64,000 nt of DNA from Mycogone perniciosa (Eukaryota > Ascomycota > Sordariomycetes > Hypocreales > Hypocreaceae): the NCBI GenBank assembly GCA_025331125.1, contig JAOALB010000005.1:434001-498000 (forward strand), in the 5' to 3' direction. The notes under the pieces are model-generated. The model was given only the letters and a program-made list of their open reading frames with translations, made no database searches and was not told the origin of the DNA. The position numbers and the translations under genes were made by a program. Position 1 is the stretch's first letter. Every line of letters starts with the position of its first letter. Below, one piece after another: positions 43,047 to 52,549 of this stretch.

Positions 43047-44453
43047 TGGATGATCCAGCTCCAAACACTGTCGTAACCACATCCTCGGCTTCAAAATACC
43101 TCCGAAGCGAACGCCGAGGACTTCCCCGCCTTCGGATATCCGTTTCCAGGATGGCGGATGAGAATGATTATAGGATGGTTCCTTGATTCAGCAAACATTG
43201 CTTGCTTGACAGAACCCGGACTTTGCAAAGAAAAATGAAGTTGTCTCAATGTGCCGCCCTCTTACTAGCCCCATTTCTTGCCACTCCTTCCTCAACCCCT
43301 TTGCATTTTCTGTTGCGGATTTTTTGCTTTCATTTCATCTTTTCAAGGCGCAATTCCACATCGTCGCAGAATGCGTCCAAGAAAAGCGAGGAGGCTGAAC
43401 AGTGTATTTCAGGTTAGCAGCGTTCTTTGTACATATTAAGATACATTAGTGAACAAGTGTCAACGGCTCTACTCTATGGAAGGAATGAGCACGACGTGTA
43501 TTGGTGCTATGTGGTAGAATGTGCCAGACAGTACCAGAGTAGACAATAACCTGACCAACATAAGTCGGACGCTGCAAGGTCCTCCATTACGCTGAGCATG
43601 AGAGCCTAGCTCATGGTGCAGAGAAATACGTGAGTGATTACATCCACTGCTATATGCCTCTTCTTGCCATCTTCAATTGTCTTGTAGACGACTTTCAACA
43701 CCAAATAAAGACGCTATGCCTTGATCAATGAACCATGTGATCTTGCTGTTCCTAGCTTTCTTTCTATTGGGTCTTTTCAACGCGTATAAACTAGAATCAT
43801 TTCGCCTTATTTAATACTCACCCAAGATTTATATCTTGTGTTCACCCAATACATACAGTACCACAGCCATTGGCCGAGTTGTTGTTTCCTATTGCGCTAG
43901 CACAAACAGGTCTTTGGGCTTCAATACTTCATCTGGACCTAGCTTACACGTGGCACCATGTGTCGCCGAGAATCTGACACATGGCTTTCCGCTCAATGTG
44001 GTCTGTCCCCATTTGTATACTCATATCCAAGCTACTAAGACATTGTAGACGCCACTGCGAGAATCGAAATCTATTAGTTAATGGAGCCGTTTACTTGTCT
44101 TTGCTTTTTTATGGATTACATCTAACACAAGACTATGGGGCTCGAGACAACACATGAGATGGCCTCGTGTTCGGGTGAGACATTGTCCTCAGATGTGGCG
44201 GACTAGAGACATCCCTGGTCATTCAAGCAATTGCCGGTCGGCATCTATTCAATAAGGGGTGCCAAAACTGAGATGAGCATCTCGTTTCTCGTGGATCGAA
44301 ATTTCAGAGATATTATTAAATCATTGGTGAGACATCACTGGCAAAACACGATCCATGAGCTATAAAGGTCATGCCTCTCACCACCTTGGTGGTCAGGATC
44401 TATGTGCATTGATATCAAAAACTCATTCTAATCCTTTATTCGTCGTTCTCAAA
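43047..44453. other. intergenic, no gene seen
   Basis: 1.4 kb of non-coding DNA with short spurious frames only. The right end is the promoter of the sedolisin-like gene, including a TATA-like box at 44361. Confidence 0.5.
44361..44367 (+). promoter_or_regulatory. TATA-like box of the sedolisin-like gene
   Basis: TATAAAG lies about 93 bp upstream of ATG 44454. This is a typical position for a fungal core promoter. Confidence 0.45.
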
Positions 44454-45653
44454 ATGGTACACTTTATCTTGGCCCCAGTGGCCTCGTTACTGGCTCTCAA
44501 TGTGCTGGGTGTCGCCGGTCAAACACCCTCTTCTTGCAGCAGCCAAACCACCCCCAACTGTATCCAAAGTCTATACAACCTACCTCAAACGCGTGCCACA
44601 CAGCTGAACAATGGTGTGGGTGTTTTTAGCAGTGGGGATGAATTTGCAAACCGTGCCGATTTAGCCATATTCCTCAGGGATAGGCGTCCTGATCTCACAC
44701 CTGCTCCATCGTTTAGTGAAGTCTTCATTGATGGTGGGAGAAATGTCCAAGACTCGCCCAGCGCAGACGCCAACCTAGGCATCCAATACACTGTTGGCCT
44801 CACAAATGGAGTTCCTGTTACGTTCTACTCTGTTGGACGGAACGACACGACAGGCATGTTCGACTTCGCAAACTATCTGCTCGCGCAACCCAATCCTCCT
44901 TCAGTTATTGTTTTCCCGTACGCCTTCAACGAAGCATCTATAAATCCTCGAACGGCAACCCAAATTTGCGATTTCTTCATGCAGCTCGGTGCTCGTGGCG
45001 TCTCTGTCATTGTCGCTAGTGGAGATGGAGGAGTTGCTGGTGTCGAACCAGACAACAATTGCGCTACATTTAGGTCGACGTTTCCTGCGAGTTGCCCATA
45101 TGTCACTGTTGTAGGTGGTACAACCGGTGTCCAGGAGATCGGTGCGAGCTTCTCTGCAGGTGGATTTTCGATTATCTTTAGTCGGCCGCAGTACCAGAGC
45201 AATGCTGTGAGCGCCTATCTGAACGTGCTCGGATCCCAATACAGTGGAAAATACACCAGCTCTGGACGTGCCTATCCAGATGTTTCAGCCCAGTCCGAGC
45301 GCTTACTTATCGTCCATAAGGGCCAATACATCGAGGTGGAAGGGACGGCGTAAGTGGCTCCCTGAAGACTGCTTGTCTTTACGCATCTGCTAATCTGACA
45401 TAGGGGTGCCGCTGTGATCTTTGCGTCAACCATTGCCCTCCTGAATGACCAGCTCATAGCCAGTGGAAAACCAACCGCCGGATTTTTGAACCCGTTTCTT
45501 TACTCGAGTGGCGCCCAAGCCTTGAATGATATCACCACGGGTAGTAACCCGTCCTGTGGAACAAATGGCTTTCCTGCTGCCAAAGGATGGGATCCAGTTA
45601 CTGGGCTTGGCACGCCAAATTTCCTGAAGCTAAAGAGTGCTCTGGGCTTGTAA
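44454..45653 (+). CDS. secreted sedolisin-like protein, catalytic residues lost
   Basis: Related to the S53 sedolisin/tripeptidyl-peptidase family of secreted acid proteases. Two exons (44454-45349, 45404-45653) give 381 residues, with a hydrophobic signal peptide at about 1-22. Normal fungal sedolisins have a propeptide of some 180 residues, which is missing: the mature-like region starts straight after the signal. The usual E-x-N-L-D motif reads DANLGIQY (Asp105, Gly109), and the catalytic Ser of GTS is Ala299, split by the intron. The oxyanion Asp191 (ASGDGGV) and the calcium-site region GWDPVTGLGTP near the C-terminus are kept. Spacing between the positions is normal (4, 82 and 108 residues). 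The protein should be folded but inactive as a protease. It could be a binding or inhibitory decoy, or an early-decay gene. Confidence 0.8.
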
Positions 45654-46311
45654 ATTATGAGGTATATATTGAACCTATTTCTACCTCTTGGTAGAATTAT
45701 AATGTAATTTTAATGAGAAAGCAGTAACCCATATTTTCCTTGTATTGGTAGAAATGCTGTTATATTGCTTTGAAGAATAGAAAGACTTTCTGGTCTTCCT
45801 GTACTTGATCACCCCACTGTGACTAGAAGAGGTGAAACTTCCGATGTGGATGCTTTGCACTCAGTTGGCTTAAACCAAACATATAGAAATCAGTCCCCAG
45901 AAGTCACTTTACACTCCTCCATGGCTGTGACTATACCTCGAAACGCTCTCGCATTTCTTATCCCGGAAAATCTTTCTCAGATTTAATATCCCCAGCTCGC
46001 TATCAGCTCTCTAGTTATTCCGTCTCGCCTACTTGACTAGAGATTCTGCAAACCTCTTACACTCGCCATACTCGTGTTTATCATCGCTGCGCTCTTCCTC
46101 AGTGCTCGCCCCGCTCACACTGCTTGCTCCTCTCGTCGCAAGGGTCCCCGTGCCCAGAGATCTTGGAGGTTTATTACAACGTCAAGTAAAATATTCACAT
46201 CCTGTCCTACGGCCAGTCTGCACTCCCTTCGGGATATCAGCTTCTAGTCACGAATGGGCCTGCGGCGCCCACATTACAATTGGAACAAACTTAATAAAAT
46301 CATCTAATATT
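45654..46311. other. intergenic region on the 3' side of the Rep gene
   Basis: No supported gene. Plus-strand open stretches at about 46033-46320 contain Arg/Ser-rich pieces but no recognisable domain. Confidence 0.45.
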
Positions 46312-47415
46312 TCAATATAGCTTCCTACTTCTAAGTCTCACCACAACAGCTCCTGACCTGTTTAAGTGCTTTCCAATCACTTTATCTTTAGTTACATCGT
46401 TGTCTCTATTACAAGTCCAAATTACTGGTCTCCCCCACGTAATAGTTTGCTCCTTCCGATACTTGCCTGTAACTGTAATGTATTTCTCACACCTAGCAAA
46501 ATAACGCTTGTTGGGGAACATCTTCAAGTTGATATCGTTCAAGACGAGATGTGTGACCTCGGGTTTTAGAATCTCATCCACACTCCAGTTGCCAGTCATT
46601 ATTGCTGGCCTCCCCCACGACAACGCCCACTCAGTCTTTCCACATCTTGGCTCTCCAACAATCACTAAGGAAACAGGTCTTCCACCATTAGGAGGAGGAA
46701 AGTTGCTCTCCCGCCACTCCAGCATCGCCTTTGGAACGACCCAAGGAAGACGCTCATAGTCAGGAACATGTGCTTGAGCAGGAAGATCCTTCTTACCACT
46801 CAGGAAACGCTGAATGTTAGGTGCACCGAAGACATACTTCATCGGGTAATGTTCTTTGATCAATGAATCGGCCTCCTCCTTATATTCGGCCTGGATGATC
46901 TGCTTCACGATCTCATCTTGAGCCTTCTTTCCAGTGTCGCGAATTCTAGCTCCGAACACATCTCCCTTCTTGGCGATGTAAGCCTCCACACCTGCAAACC
47001 ACTTAGCGTTCAACTCTGTCTCTCGCTTCTTCCGAATATAAATCGAATGAGTGTCGATCTCTCGACGACCACCAACATCAATCCAAACTGAAAGACAAGA
47101 ACGAGCCCGCCCCCAATGCACTCTTTTCGAAAAAAAGAGTAACACGTGATAGTGCGGCATCCCATCCGCATGAAGTTCCTTACTACCGAAAATCTGAACA
47201 GTAGCCTTCTCTGTGCCGGCCTCGACAGGTAGATGAGGTTCAAGTGACTTTCGCAAACACCTATGAAACTCTTCCTTATCGCTAACTCGACTCTGCGAGT
47301 ATGTGACAAGAAAGGTAAAACCTTGAAGTTCAAACTCCCTACCTTCCTGGAGCACACCAGGTGCATCACACCCGCTATCTCTAACAGGCGACCCAACTAT
47401 ACACTCTGTATCCAT
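46312..47415 (-). CDS. endogenous CRESS-DNA-virus-like replication protein Rep
   Basis: Rolling-circle replication initiator of the type found in circular Rep-encoding ssDNA viruses, most like the geminivirus/genomovirus group. It is present here as an integrated copy with an uninterrupted frame of 367 residues. Seen in order: motif I FLVTYSQ (about 35-41), motif II HYH (88-90), motif III with Tyr146 and Lys150 (YIAKKGD), then the superfamily 3 helicase with Walker A GEPRCGKT (254-261), Walker B HLVLNDI (289-295) and motif C PVIWTCN (330-336). All endonuclease and ATPase key residues are present, and no stop or frameshift is seen. There is no intron. ATG 47415 is preferred, although the frame remains open upstream to about 47727. 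No capsid gene is recognisable nearby. It may be a recent integration or a domesticated gene. Confidence 0.88.
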   Translation of the reverse strand: MDTECIVGSPVRDSGCDAPGVLQEGREFELQGFTFLVTYSQSRVSDKEEFHRCLRKSLEPHLPVEAGTEKATVQIFGSKELHADGMPHYHVLLFFSKRVHWGRARSCLSVWIDVGGRREIDTHSIYIRKKRETELNAKWFAGVEAYIAKKGDVFGARIRDTGKKAQDEIVKQIIQAEYKEEADSLIKEHYPMKYVFGAPNIQRFLSGKKDLPAQAHVPDYERLPWVVPKAMLEWRESNFPPPNGGRPVSLVIVGEPRCGKTEWALSWGRPAIMTGNWSVDEILKPEVTHLVLNDINLKMFPNKRYFARCEKYITVTGKYRKEQTITWGRPVIWTCNRDNDVTKDKVIGKHLNRSGAVVVRLRSRKLY

Positions 47416-47511
47416 GGTAATGTCTGCAATGCTCTCGCAAAAAGATACAATGCAAGATTGAAAGGAAAGAAAAAAAAGAGGCGGGGGACTGTCCCTTAAG
47501 TAATCGTCCTC

Positions 47512-47538
47512 CCTCAATGTACGGCCGAAAGTGGATCT
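47512..47538. repeat. direct repeat copy A upstream of Rep
   Basis: Contains CCTC followed by TGTACGGCCG and GTGGATC. It matches copy B, 164 bp to the right, at most positions. It lies on the 5' side of the minus-strand Rep gene, where ssDNA viruses carry Rep-binding iterons. Confidence 0.6.
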
Positions 47539-47675
47539 GCTGAAAGGTAAACCAATTACATCTGGTTCTGCGGCCCTCGTGTCCACTCGTTCTCGCATTA
47601 GATAGTCACTACCTGTATTGATCCCTCCTGTCGCCCATACTCTATTGGCTGCTCTCCTCCTAATAGAACTCCCTC

Positions 47676-47702
47676 CCACATTGTACGGCCGTTTGTGGAT
47701 CC
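47676..47702. repeat. direct repeat copy B upstream of Rep
   Basis: Second copy of the TGTACGGCCG...GTGGATC element, at 47682. The similarity seems to continue more weakly to the right, up to the shared TGGCTG(C/T)TCTCC word, so a diverged duplication of about 160-180 bp is possible. Confidence 0.6.
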
Positions 47703-48245
47703 TCCATGCTAGAGCACTCCGGACCAACTAATGGACTCAAGAAAGCTACGCAATCACGTCCACTAAACCACATGATCCACTCCATTCCTCACGTCTAATG
47801 GCTCAACTCGTCCCTCGTTTCTACTGGCTGTTCTCCCTCTCGAGCGTACCCGCAATCTGGGGCACGGGGATCGGGGACCCTTGCGGAGTACTCCGTATAC
47901 CTGGCATAAATCATCAAGACATGGCTCCATGGTCTTTAACACTGAGTATGTAGCTATCTTGACGAAATTTGGAGTGCTTGCTATTCGCTTTTACCCGTCG
48001 TGAACAAAATGAGAATTGCGTACAGCGTGTAAGACAAACTGTCGTAAATGCGCTTGAAGCGTCATGTAAATGTCAAGGTTTTAAGTATATAATATAAGCC
48101 AGCCGAGGCCAGTTATTAATGGCAATTGGATTAGAAACACTGCTGCTTATTTTGACCAGCTTAGGTCACTTAAGGACATATTGAGATTGTGCGATGCTAA
48201 AGTGTCCCGGCTCCAGCGGAATAACTGAATCCTCTTTTGCCCAAG

Positions 48246-49037
48246 CTAACACAATCCAAACATGGTCAACGCAACAGCAGCAAAAACCAAACTCATCAAG
48301 TCCCCAAGGACTAGACTTCTCGAAGCGCTCGATGTCGGGACACCTGTTGGTCCGCCTCGTGTTGGTGTTGCAGTACCGGTACTTGACGAATTCGTTGCGG
48401 AAGACACACGAAGCCAGTTGGCGGCAACGGGTTCTCCTCCCAGTCCTGCTGCTCTTGTGAACTCGGTGAGGTTGAAGCCAATACGGTTAAATGGACTAGC
48501 TGTAATATTGGAGAAGTATCTCGTCCACGTATCCGGCAGCGTGAAGTTAGTCGGTTGCCTGTACAGCAGGAAGACGTATGTGTGTGTTTGTCCGGGCGGA
48601 GGCGCAGGGGGAAGATATGGCGCCAACGCACCAGCGCTCTCGACGAGCGACGACTCTCTGCCGGCAGCACTTAAGCCCGGATCAGGCCAGTGGATAAGAG
48701 TTGTCGCGGGTGATCCTGGCTGCAGCACGACGCTGGTGTCTATCATGAAGACGATGTATGGGGAGCTGTCCGCGGGGGTAACAGCAAGAACTGGCTGGTC
48801 GTTGAGAGCTGGTAAATCGGAGACATTAGCTCTGCTATACGTGAAGTTGAACTGATAATCCTTAACTAGACACTTACATGCTTGAGGCCGTATGGCTCCC
48901 GCAGTTATGGTTTGGTTGCCGTATCGCACTTGTAAGCCATTTGCTGTTGCTGGCTCAAACCCTGGAGGGGTCTGCGCCAGGGTAACAGTCAAGCTGGTTA
49001 TTAGGGCAAGGATGCTCTTGGGCAATGAGATATGCAT
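48246..49037 (-). CDS. secreted PEBP-like protein, possible GPI anchor
   Basis: Phosphatidylethanolamine-binding-protein-like fold exported through the secretory pathway. It is a single frame of 263 residues. The signal peptide is at 1-21 (ILALITSLTVTLAQ). The PEBP-type core includes DSSPYIVFMIDTSVV, TLIHWPDPGL and the characteristic HTYVFLLYRQP, with several N-glycosylation sequons (NFT, NVS, NIT, NLT). A Ser/Thr-rich stretch (ATNSSSTGTATPTR) is followed by a hydrophobic C-terminus ending in MFGLC, which looks like a GPI-attachment signal. Ligand and role are unknown. Similar proteins are common in Aspergillus walls and secretomes. A GTAAGT...CAG pair inside is only 26 nt apart, so I do not treat it as an intron. 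Confidence 0.75.
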   Translation of the reverse strand: MHISLPKSILALITSLTVTLAQTPPGFEPATANGLQVRYGNQTITAGAIRPQACKCLVKDYQFNFTYSRANVSDLPALNDQPVLAVTPADSSPYIVFMIDTSVVLQPGSPATTLIHWPDPGLSAAGRESSLVESAGALAPYLPPAPPPGQTHTYVFLLYRQPTNFTLPDTWTRYFSNITASPFNRIGFNLTEFTRAAGLGGEPVAANWLRVSSATNSSSTGTATPTRGGPTGVPTSSASRSLVLGDLMSLVFAAVALTMFGLC

Positions 49038-50077
49038 TATGAGTAGGAATTGTAAAGAGATTTGTATGGGAGATGAAGGGCTCTGTTCCTGCCAAGAAAA
49101 GGTACAAAGGCTTCACTCTCTTTGAGGAGCATGGAGCTTATATCTGCGTATGGTACAGTGTGTATTATGTACTGCTTTCTCAATTGTGTTTGCCTTGAGG
49201 CTAAATGATTTCTAAGCCAATGGAGGAATCGACAATACCAAGAAACCCGGAGGGATGATTTGGTGCTAAACATAAGCAACAGATACACTATTCGCACGCT
49301 TGCTGATAAATACTGCTCCATACGATGTGGCAGTTTGTCCTTGAGTGCAGCGCACTCGTACGAGTAAGTAGGCTATGAGCCTCCTTTGCTCCGGGGTTAG
49401 AGAAAACACCCCGGCATTTTAGACACCCCACACTTCCACGGATTCCGGCGGCTATTCCGGCTCTATCCAGGACGATATCACCGGGAGAGCAGTAGAAATA
49501 GTCTGGTTCCCTTCTCCATAGTATGTCAGATAAACGGACCACCGGTCCACACCAAGTCTCATATGTCGGAGATCGGGCGCCGAGTCTTTTCATCATCCCA
49601 GAGTTACCACTAAGACCGATAAACGAGTTTCATCCAATCCATATAATCGGGCGCCGACAACGCTTTGATGAGAAATAAAACGAGCTCTTCAATAAATCGG
49701 AGGAGATGCTAAAGTGGATAATGAGTGAAGATAAAAACCATCTAGATGCTACAACGAAGTCCGACCCGCATTATGTCACTCGCCCAGTCCGAGGTAACCG
49801 TCGAGATTGTGGGTTTCCTTCTTCTCGCTTCTTCACTAGTAATATACATTTCGACGTTTAGCGTCAGGCGCTTACAACCCGGGGGATTTTGATCCCTCTC
49901 GGGTGATCATGCAGATGTGGAGGAGAAGATATAATAAGAGGAGCTCATCCCCTTGTAGGACATCATGAACATTCACGGTAGGTTTTCCGCCCACCATAAG
50001 ATATTCAACCATATTGCAATTACTTGGCGTTACCATTAATATTTCCATAAGAAATTCTCAATTCTATTTACTATTTA
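49038..50077. other. intergenic, no gene supported
   Basis: About 1 kb of non-coding DNA. An 11-bp word (TCGGGCGCCGA) occurs twice, near 49572 and 49648. A minus-strand open stretch at 49288-49596 has no recognised content. Confidence 0.45.
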
Positions 50078-51100
50078 TTACATCATTAAAATATTCCTGA
50101 AACGAGGTTTGCCCTCTACCAAACTGTCGACAGCCTTTTGCACATCAGCCAGGGCATATTTTTCGATCATGCACCTGATGTTATGTACTTGAGCGAATCG
50201 AATAGCATCCTCGCTATCCAAAGCGTGGCCGCTGGGCCAGCCGTGAACACTCCGGCCGCCCGAAACCAACGCATTGGTATCAAAATCGACATCGCCAACT
50301 GGAGTCAGGCACAATAGTTTGCCATTTGGTGCAAGAGCACTGACCAATCTGCCTATGACCTTGGGGTTCGGAGCCGTTTGAACGATAATGGAGGCTCCCC
50401 CGAGTTTGGCGAGTTCAGCAGGACCGTCGGTCGTCTTGGTGTTGATGTATTGATGAGCGCCGAGCTCCTTGGCTAAGGCGGCCTTATCATCACCTGATGA
50501 AAGAACCACGACTTCATATCCCATCTTGCTGGCATACTGAACCGCAAGGTGGCCCAAGCCACCAAGACCTTGGATGGCGACGAGGGCACCCTGTTCAACG
50601 TTCATCTTTCGGATTCCATTGAAAACGGCAACTCCCGCGCACAATAGGGGGGCAGCCTCGGCGGGATTGATGTCCCTGGGCACGCGAACGACACTCTCCT
50701 GGCGCAGGAGGACGTACTCAGCAAAGCCACCATCCCGGGTCACGCCGTTGATAGCTTGGTGATCGCACATTTGGAACTGGCCGCGCCGGCATTGTCTGCA
50801 GGTGCCGTCATGGCCACCATGCCAAGGGCCTCCAACGCGCTGTCCCACCTCGAGATGCTTGACATCCTCGCCAATCTCGACAATATCGCCGATAAGCTCG
50901 TGTCCGGGAATTCGAGGGAAGACTTCGTTGCCCATATCGCCGCTTGCAAGGGCGACATCAGAGAAGCACACGCCACAGGCGATAACCTTGACGAGGACGT
51001 GGCCTGGGCCTGGATGCTTAAGCTCTACATCGTGAAGCTTGAATGGTGCATCGGCCTCGTGGAGGATGACGGCCTTGTACGTTTTCGGGAGTGATGCCAT
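50078..51100 (-). CDS. zinc-type alcohol dehydrogenase
   Basis: NAD(P)-dependent zinc alcohol dehydrogenase of the medium-chain family, presumably cytosolic, interconverting an alcohol and an aldehyde. Intronless, 340 residues from ATG 51100. Seen: the catalytic-zinc Cys45 in ACGVCFSD and GHE at 66-68, the lobe loop GGHDGTCRQCRRGQFQMC with three cysteines, and the cofactor-binding fingerprint GLGGLGHLAVQYASKMGYEV. In the structural-zinc lobe the first of the four usual cysteines seems replaced (HDGTC), a variation also known in relatives of this subfamily. The C-terminus KPRFRNILMM is normal. The lack of introns, unlike most genes here, is common for this class. The specific substrate cannot be assigned. 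Confidence 0.9.
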   Translation of the reverse strand: MASLPKTYKAVILHEADAPFKLHDVELKHPGPGHVLVKVIACGVCFSDVALASGDMGNEVFPRIPGHELIGDIVEIGEDVKHLEVGQRVGGPWHGGHDGTCRQCRRGQFQMCDHQAINGVTRDGGFAEYVLLRQESVVRVPRDINPAEAAPLLCAGVAVFNGIRKMNVEQGALVAIQGLGGLGHLAVQYASKMGYEVVVLSSGDDKAALAKELGAHQYINTKTTDGPAELAKLGGASIIVQTAPNPKVIGRLVSALAPNGKLLCLTPVGDVDFDTNALVSGGRSVHGWPSGHALDSEDAIRFAQVHNIRCMIEKYALADVQKAVDSLVEGKPRFRNILMM

Positions 51101-51926
51101 ATTAGAAGATGAGGGAGTGTGGATGTAATAGAGGGTGATGAAGATACTGTGATTACTGTATGAGGACCAAAAACAACGCTGTTGAGAAGGTAAATGAAGT
51201 TGTCAGGGGATGATGCCGTGGAGAAGGTAAAGTGCTTGATGCCCTTTTTAAAGACTCCAACACCATTTCATCATCAATGGACTTTTATCTGAATACAGCT
51301 GAAATGTAGGCACGAAAACATTAGGATTAGTAAGATGGGGCCACAAGACATGCTCCCCAGAAATGTTTGGCAAAGACTTGTTTCTAGTATGCCGATTTCC
51401 ATTTCCGGAGATTTGCACTATATCTTTTCCAGCGACAGCGTCCTCCAATTACCGCATGAAGAGTACGGAGTAAGTGCTTAATAATTTGGTTCTTGGCGCC
51501 AATTCTAACATGATCTCGCTTGGAAATCCTTTCTCGTCTAGAATCCTGTTTACGTGTGTCTCGAAACTGAACTATGGGTCTAGCCGGCTCGGTACTATTA
51601 GTACTAGCGAGCGGTACACACACAAGACTAAAATTTACTCCGAGATCAGATCCGATCAACCGATTTCCATTTCCGGTAATTTTTGTAAACCACATTATTA
51701 AGCCGTCTATGGCTCTCGAGTCAGTATTTCACGGCCCAGCACTCCTGTGGCCTATTGTTATTCACAATTGGAGGGAATATTCTAGATATGTTCATACGCA
51801 AGATTTTTAATTACTAGTATAAAGGTCACTCAATCAACCGAGTGCCAAAAATACATTGAATTCTCTCAACAGCCATTACACATTGCGAATATAGCACTCT
51901 GCTAAGAAGCAAACACTGTTTTCAAA
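51101..51926. other. intergenic with a 17-bp perfect direct repeat
   Basis: No gene seen. CCGATTTCCATTTCCGG occurs at 51392-51408 and again at 51660-51676. A mini-repeat copy (TACGGAGTA) lies at 51464-51472. The right end is the promoter of the GFA-domain gene, with a TATA-like box. Confidence 0.5.
51818..51824 (+). promoter_or_regulatory. TATA-like box of the GFA-domain gene
   Basis: TATAAAG lies about 109 bp upstream of ATG 51927, the same word and a similar distance as at the sedolisin-like gene. Confidence 0.45.
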
Positions 51927-52549
51927 ATGACTACCACAAGCGGACATTGCAATTGTGGCTCAGTTACCATCTCACTTTCGGTGGCTCCTGCGCTGACTGT
52001 TGCTTGTCATTGGCAAGTCTATCCCCTACTCTCTGCCGTTTATCAACTAACAACCGTAGTCTCAATTGCCGCCGTGCGGGTGGACGTACGTCACAGACCA
52101 TGAAATGCTGCTAAACGAACCACCTAACATTAGATAGCACATTCCATCAACTATGCTCTTAATGAGGGGGATGTTGTGGTTGGTGATCCCCAGAGCGCTC
52201 TGAAGGAGTATAGAGACAGCAACACGACCACAGGAAATTTAGTAAAGGTAAGTCAACCACATATCTCTGTTAATTTTACAGAGACTCATACTAACAGTAT
52301 ATATAATTAGCGGTATTTTTGCCACACATGTGGAAGGTATGTTTGAATCGGCTCTAGAATATACAATCGCCTAGTATTGCTAACATATTGAAATCGCCAT
52401 ACAGCCCGGTCTATTCTCTTGACGTACATATGCCGGGAAAATTGTTGATAAAGGCATCCCTTTTCGATGAGGTCATTCCAGAGAGAATGGATATCTTTGG
52501 GGAACGGCAGATCAACTGGTCTGTTGATGGTAAACATAACCTCTCTTAG
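51927..52549 (+). CDS. GFA/CENP-V domain protein (glutathione-dependent formaldehyde-activating-like)
   Basis: Small zinc-binding protein of the GFA superfamily, typically about 130 residues and often involved in glutathione-linked aldehyde metabolism. Five tiny exons (51927-52012, 52060-52085, 52138-52247, 52311-52336, 52405-52549) give 130 residues, with introns of 47, 52, 63 and 68 bp. Zinc ligands seen: Cys8 and Cys10 (GHCNCGS), Cys27, Cys29 and Cys32 (ACHCLNCRRAGG), Cys78 and Cys81 (RYFCHTCGS). The C-terminal part, VYSLDVHMPGKLLIKASLFD and ERQINWSVDGK, is typical. The first intron has a GC donor (GCAAGT). Exons 2 and 4 are both 26 nt. In exon 3, acceptor choice at 52137 rather than 52133 is set by frame. 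The gene is invisible to simple open-frame scans because of its fragmentation. Confidence 0.85.

Larger units (their letters stand above)
47416..48245. other. upstream region of Rep gene with diverged direct repeats
   Basis: No other gene seen. It contains two diverged direct repeats that share TGTACGGCCG...GTGGATC (47518 and 47682) and a second shared word TCTAYTGGCTGYTCTCC (about 47641 and 47820). A palindromic mini-repeat (GCGGAGTACTCCGTA) lies at 47883-47897. The frame of the Rep gene is open through part of this region. Confidence 0.55.

Noticed and set aside
46033..46320. Arg/Ser-rich plus-strand stretch as a possible capsid remnant convergent to Rep
   Set aside because: It is short, has no recognisable capsid motif, and the composition alone is not evidence.
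46312..47415. Helitron RepHel or plasmid origin for the Rep-like gene
   Set aside because: The helicase part is the short superfamily 3 type fused to an HUH domain at about 370 residues. Helitron proteins are far larger, with superfamily 1 helicases.
48870..48900. GTAAGT...CAG intron in the PEBP-like gene
   Set aside because: The span would be only 26 nt, below the minimum for fungal introns, and the frame reads through normally.
49288..49596. 102-codon minus-strand frame
   Set aside because: No recognisable content. Treated as intergenic.
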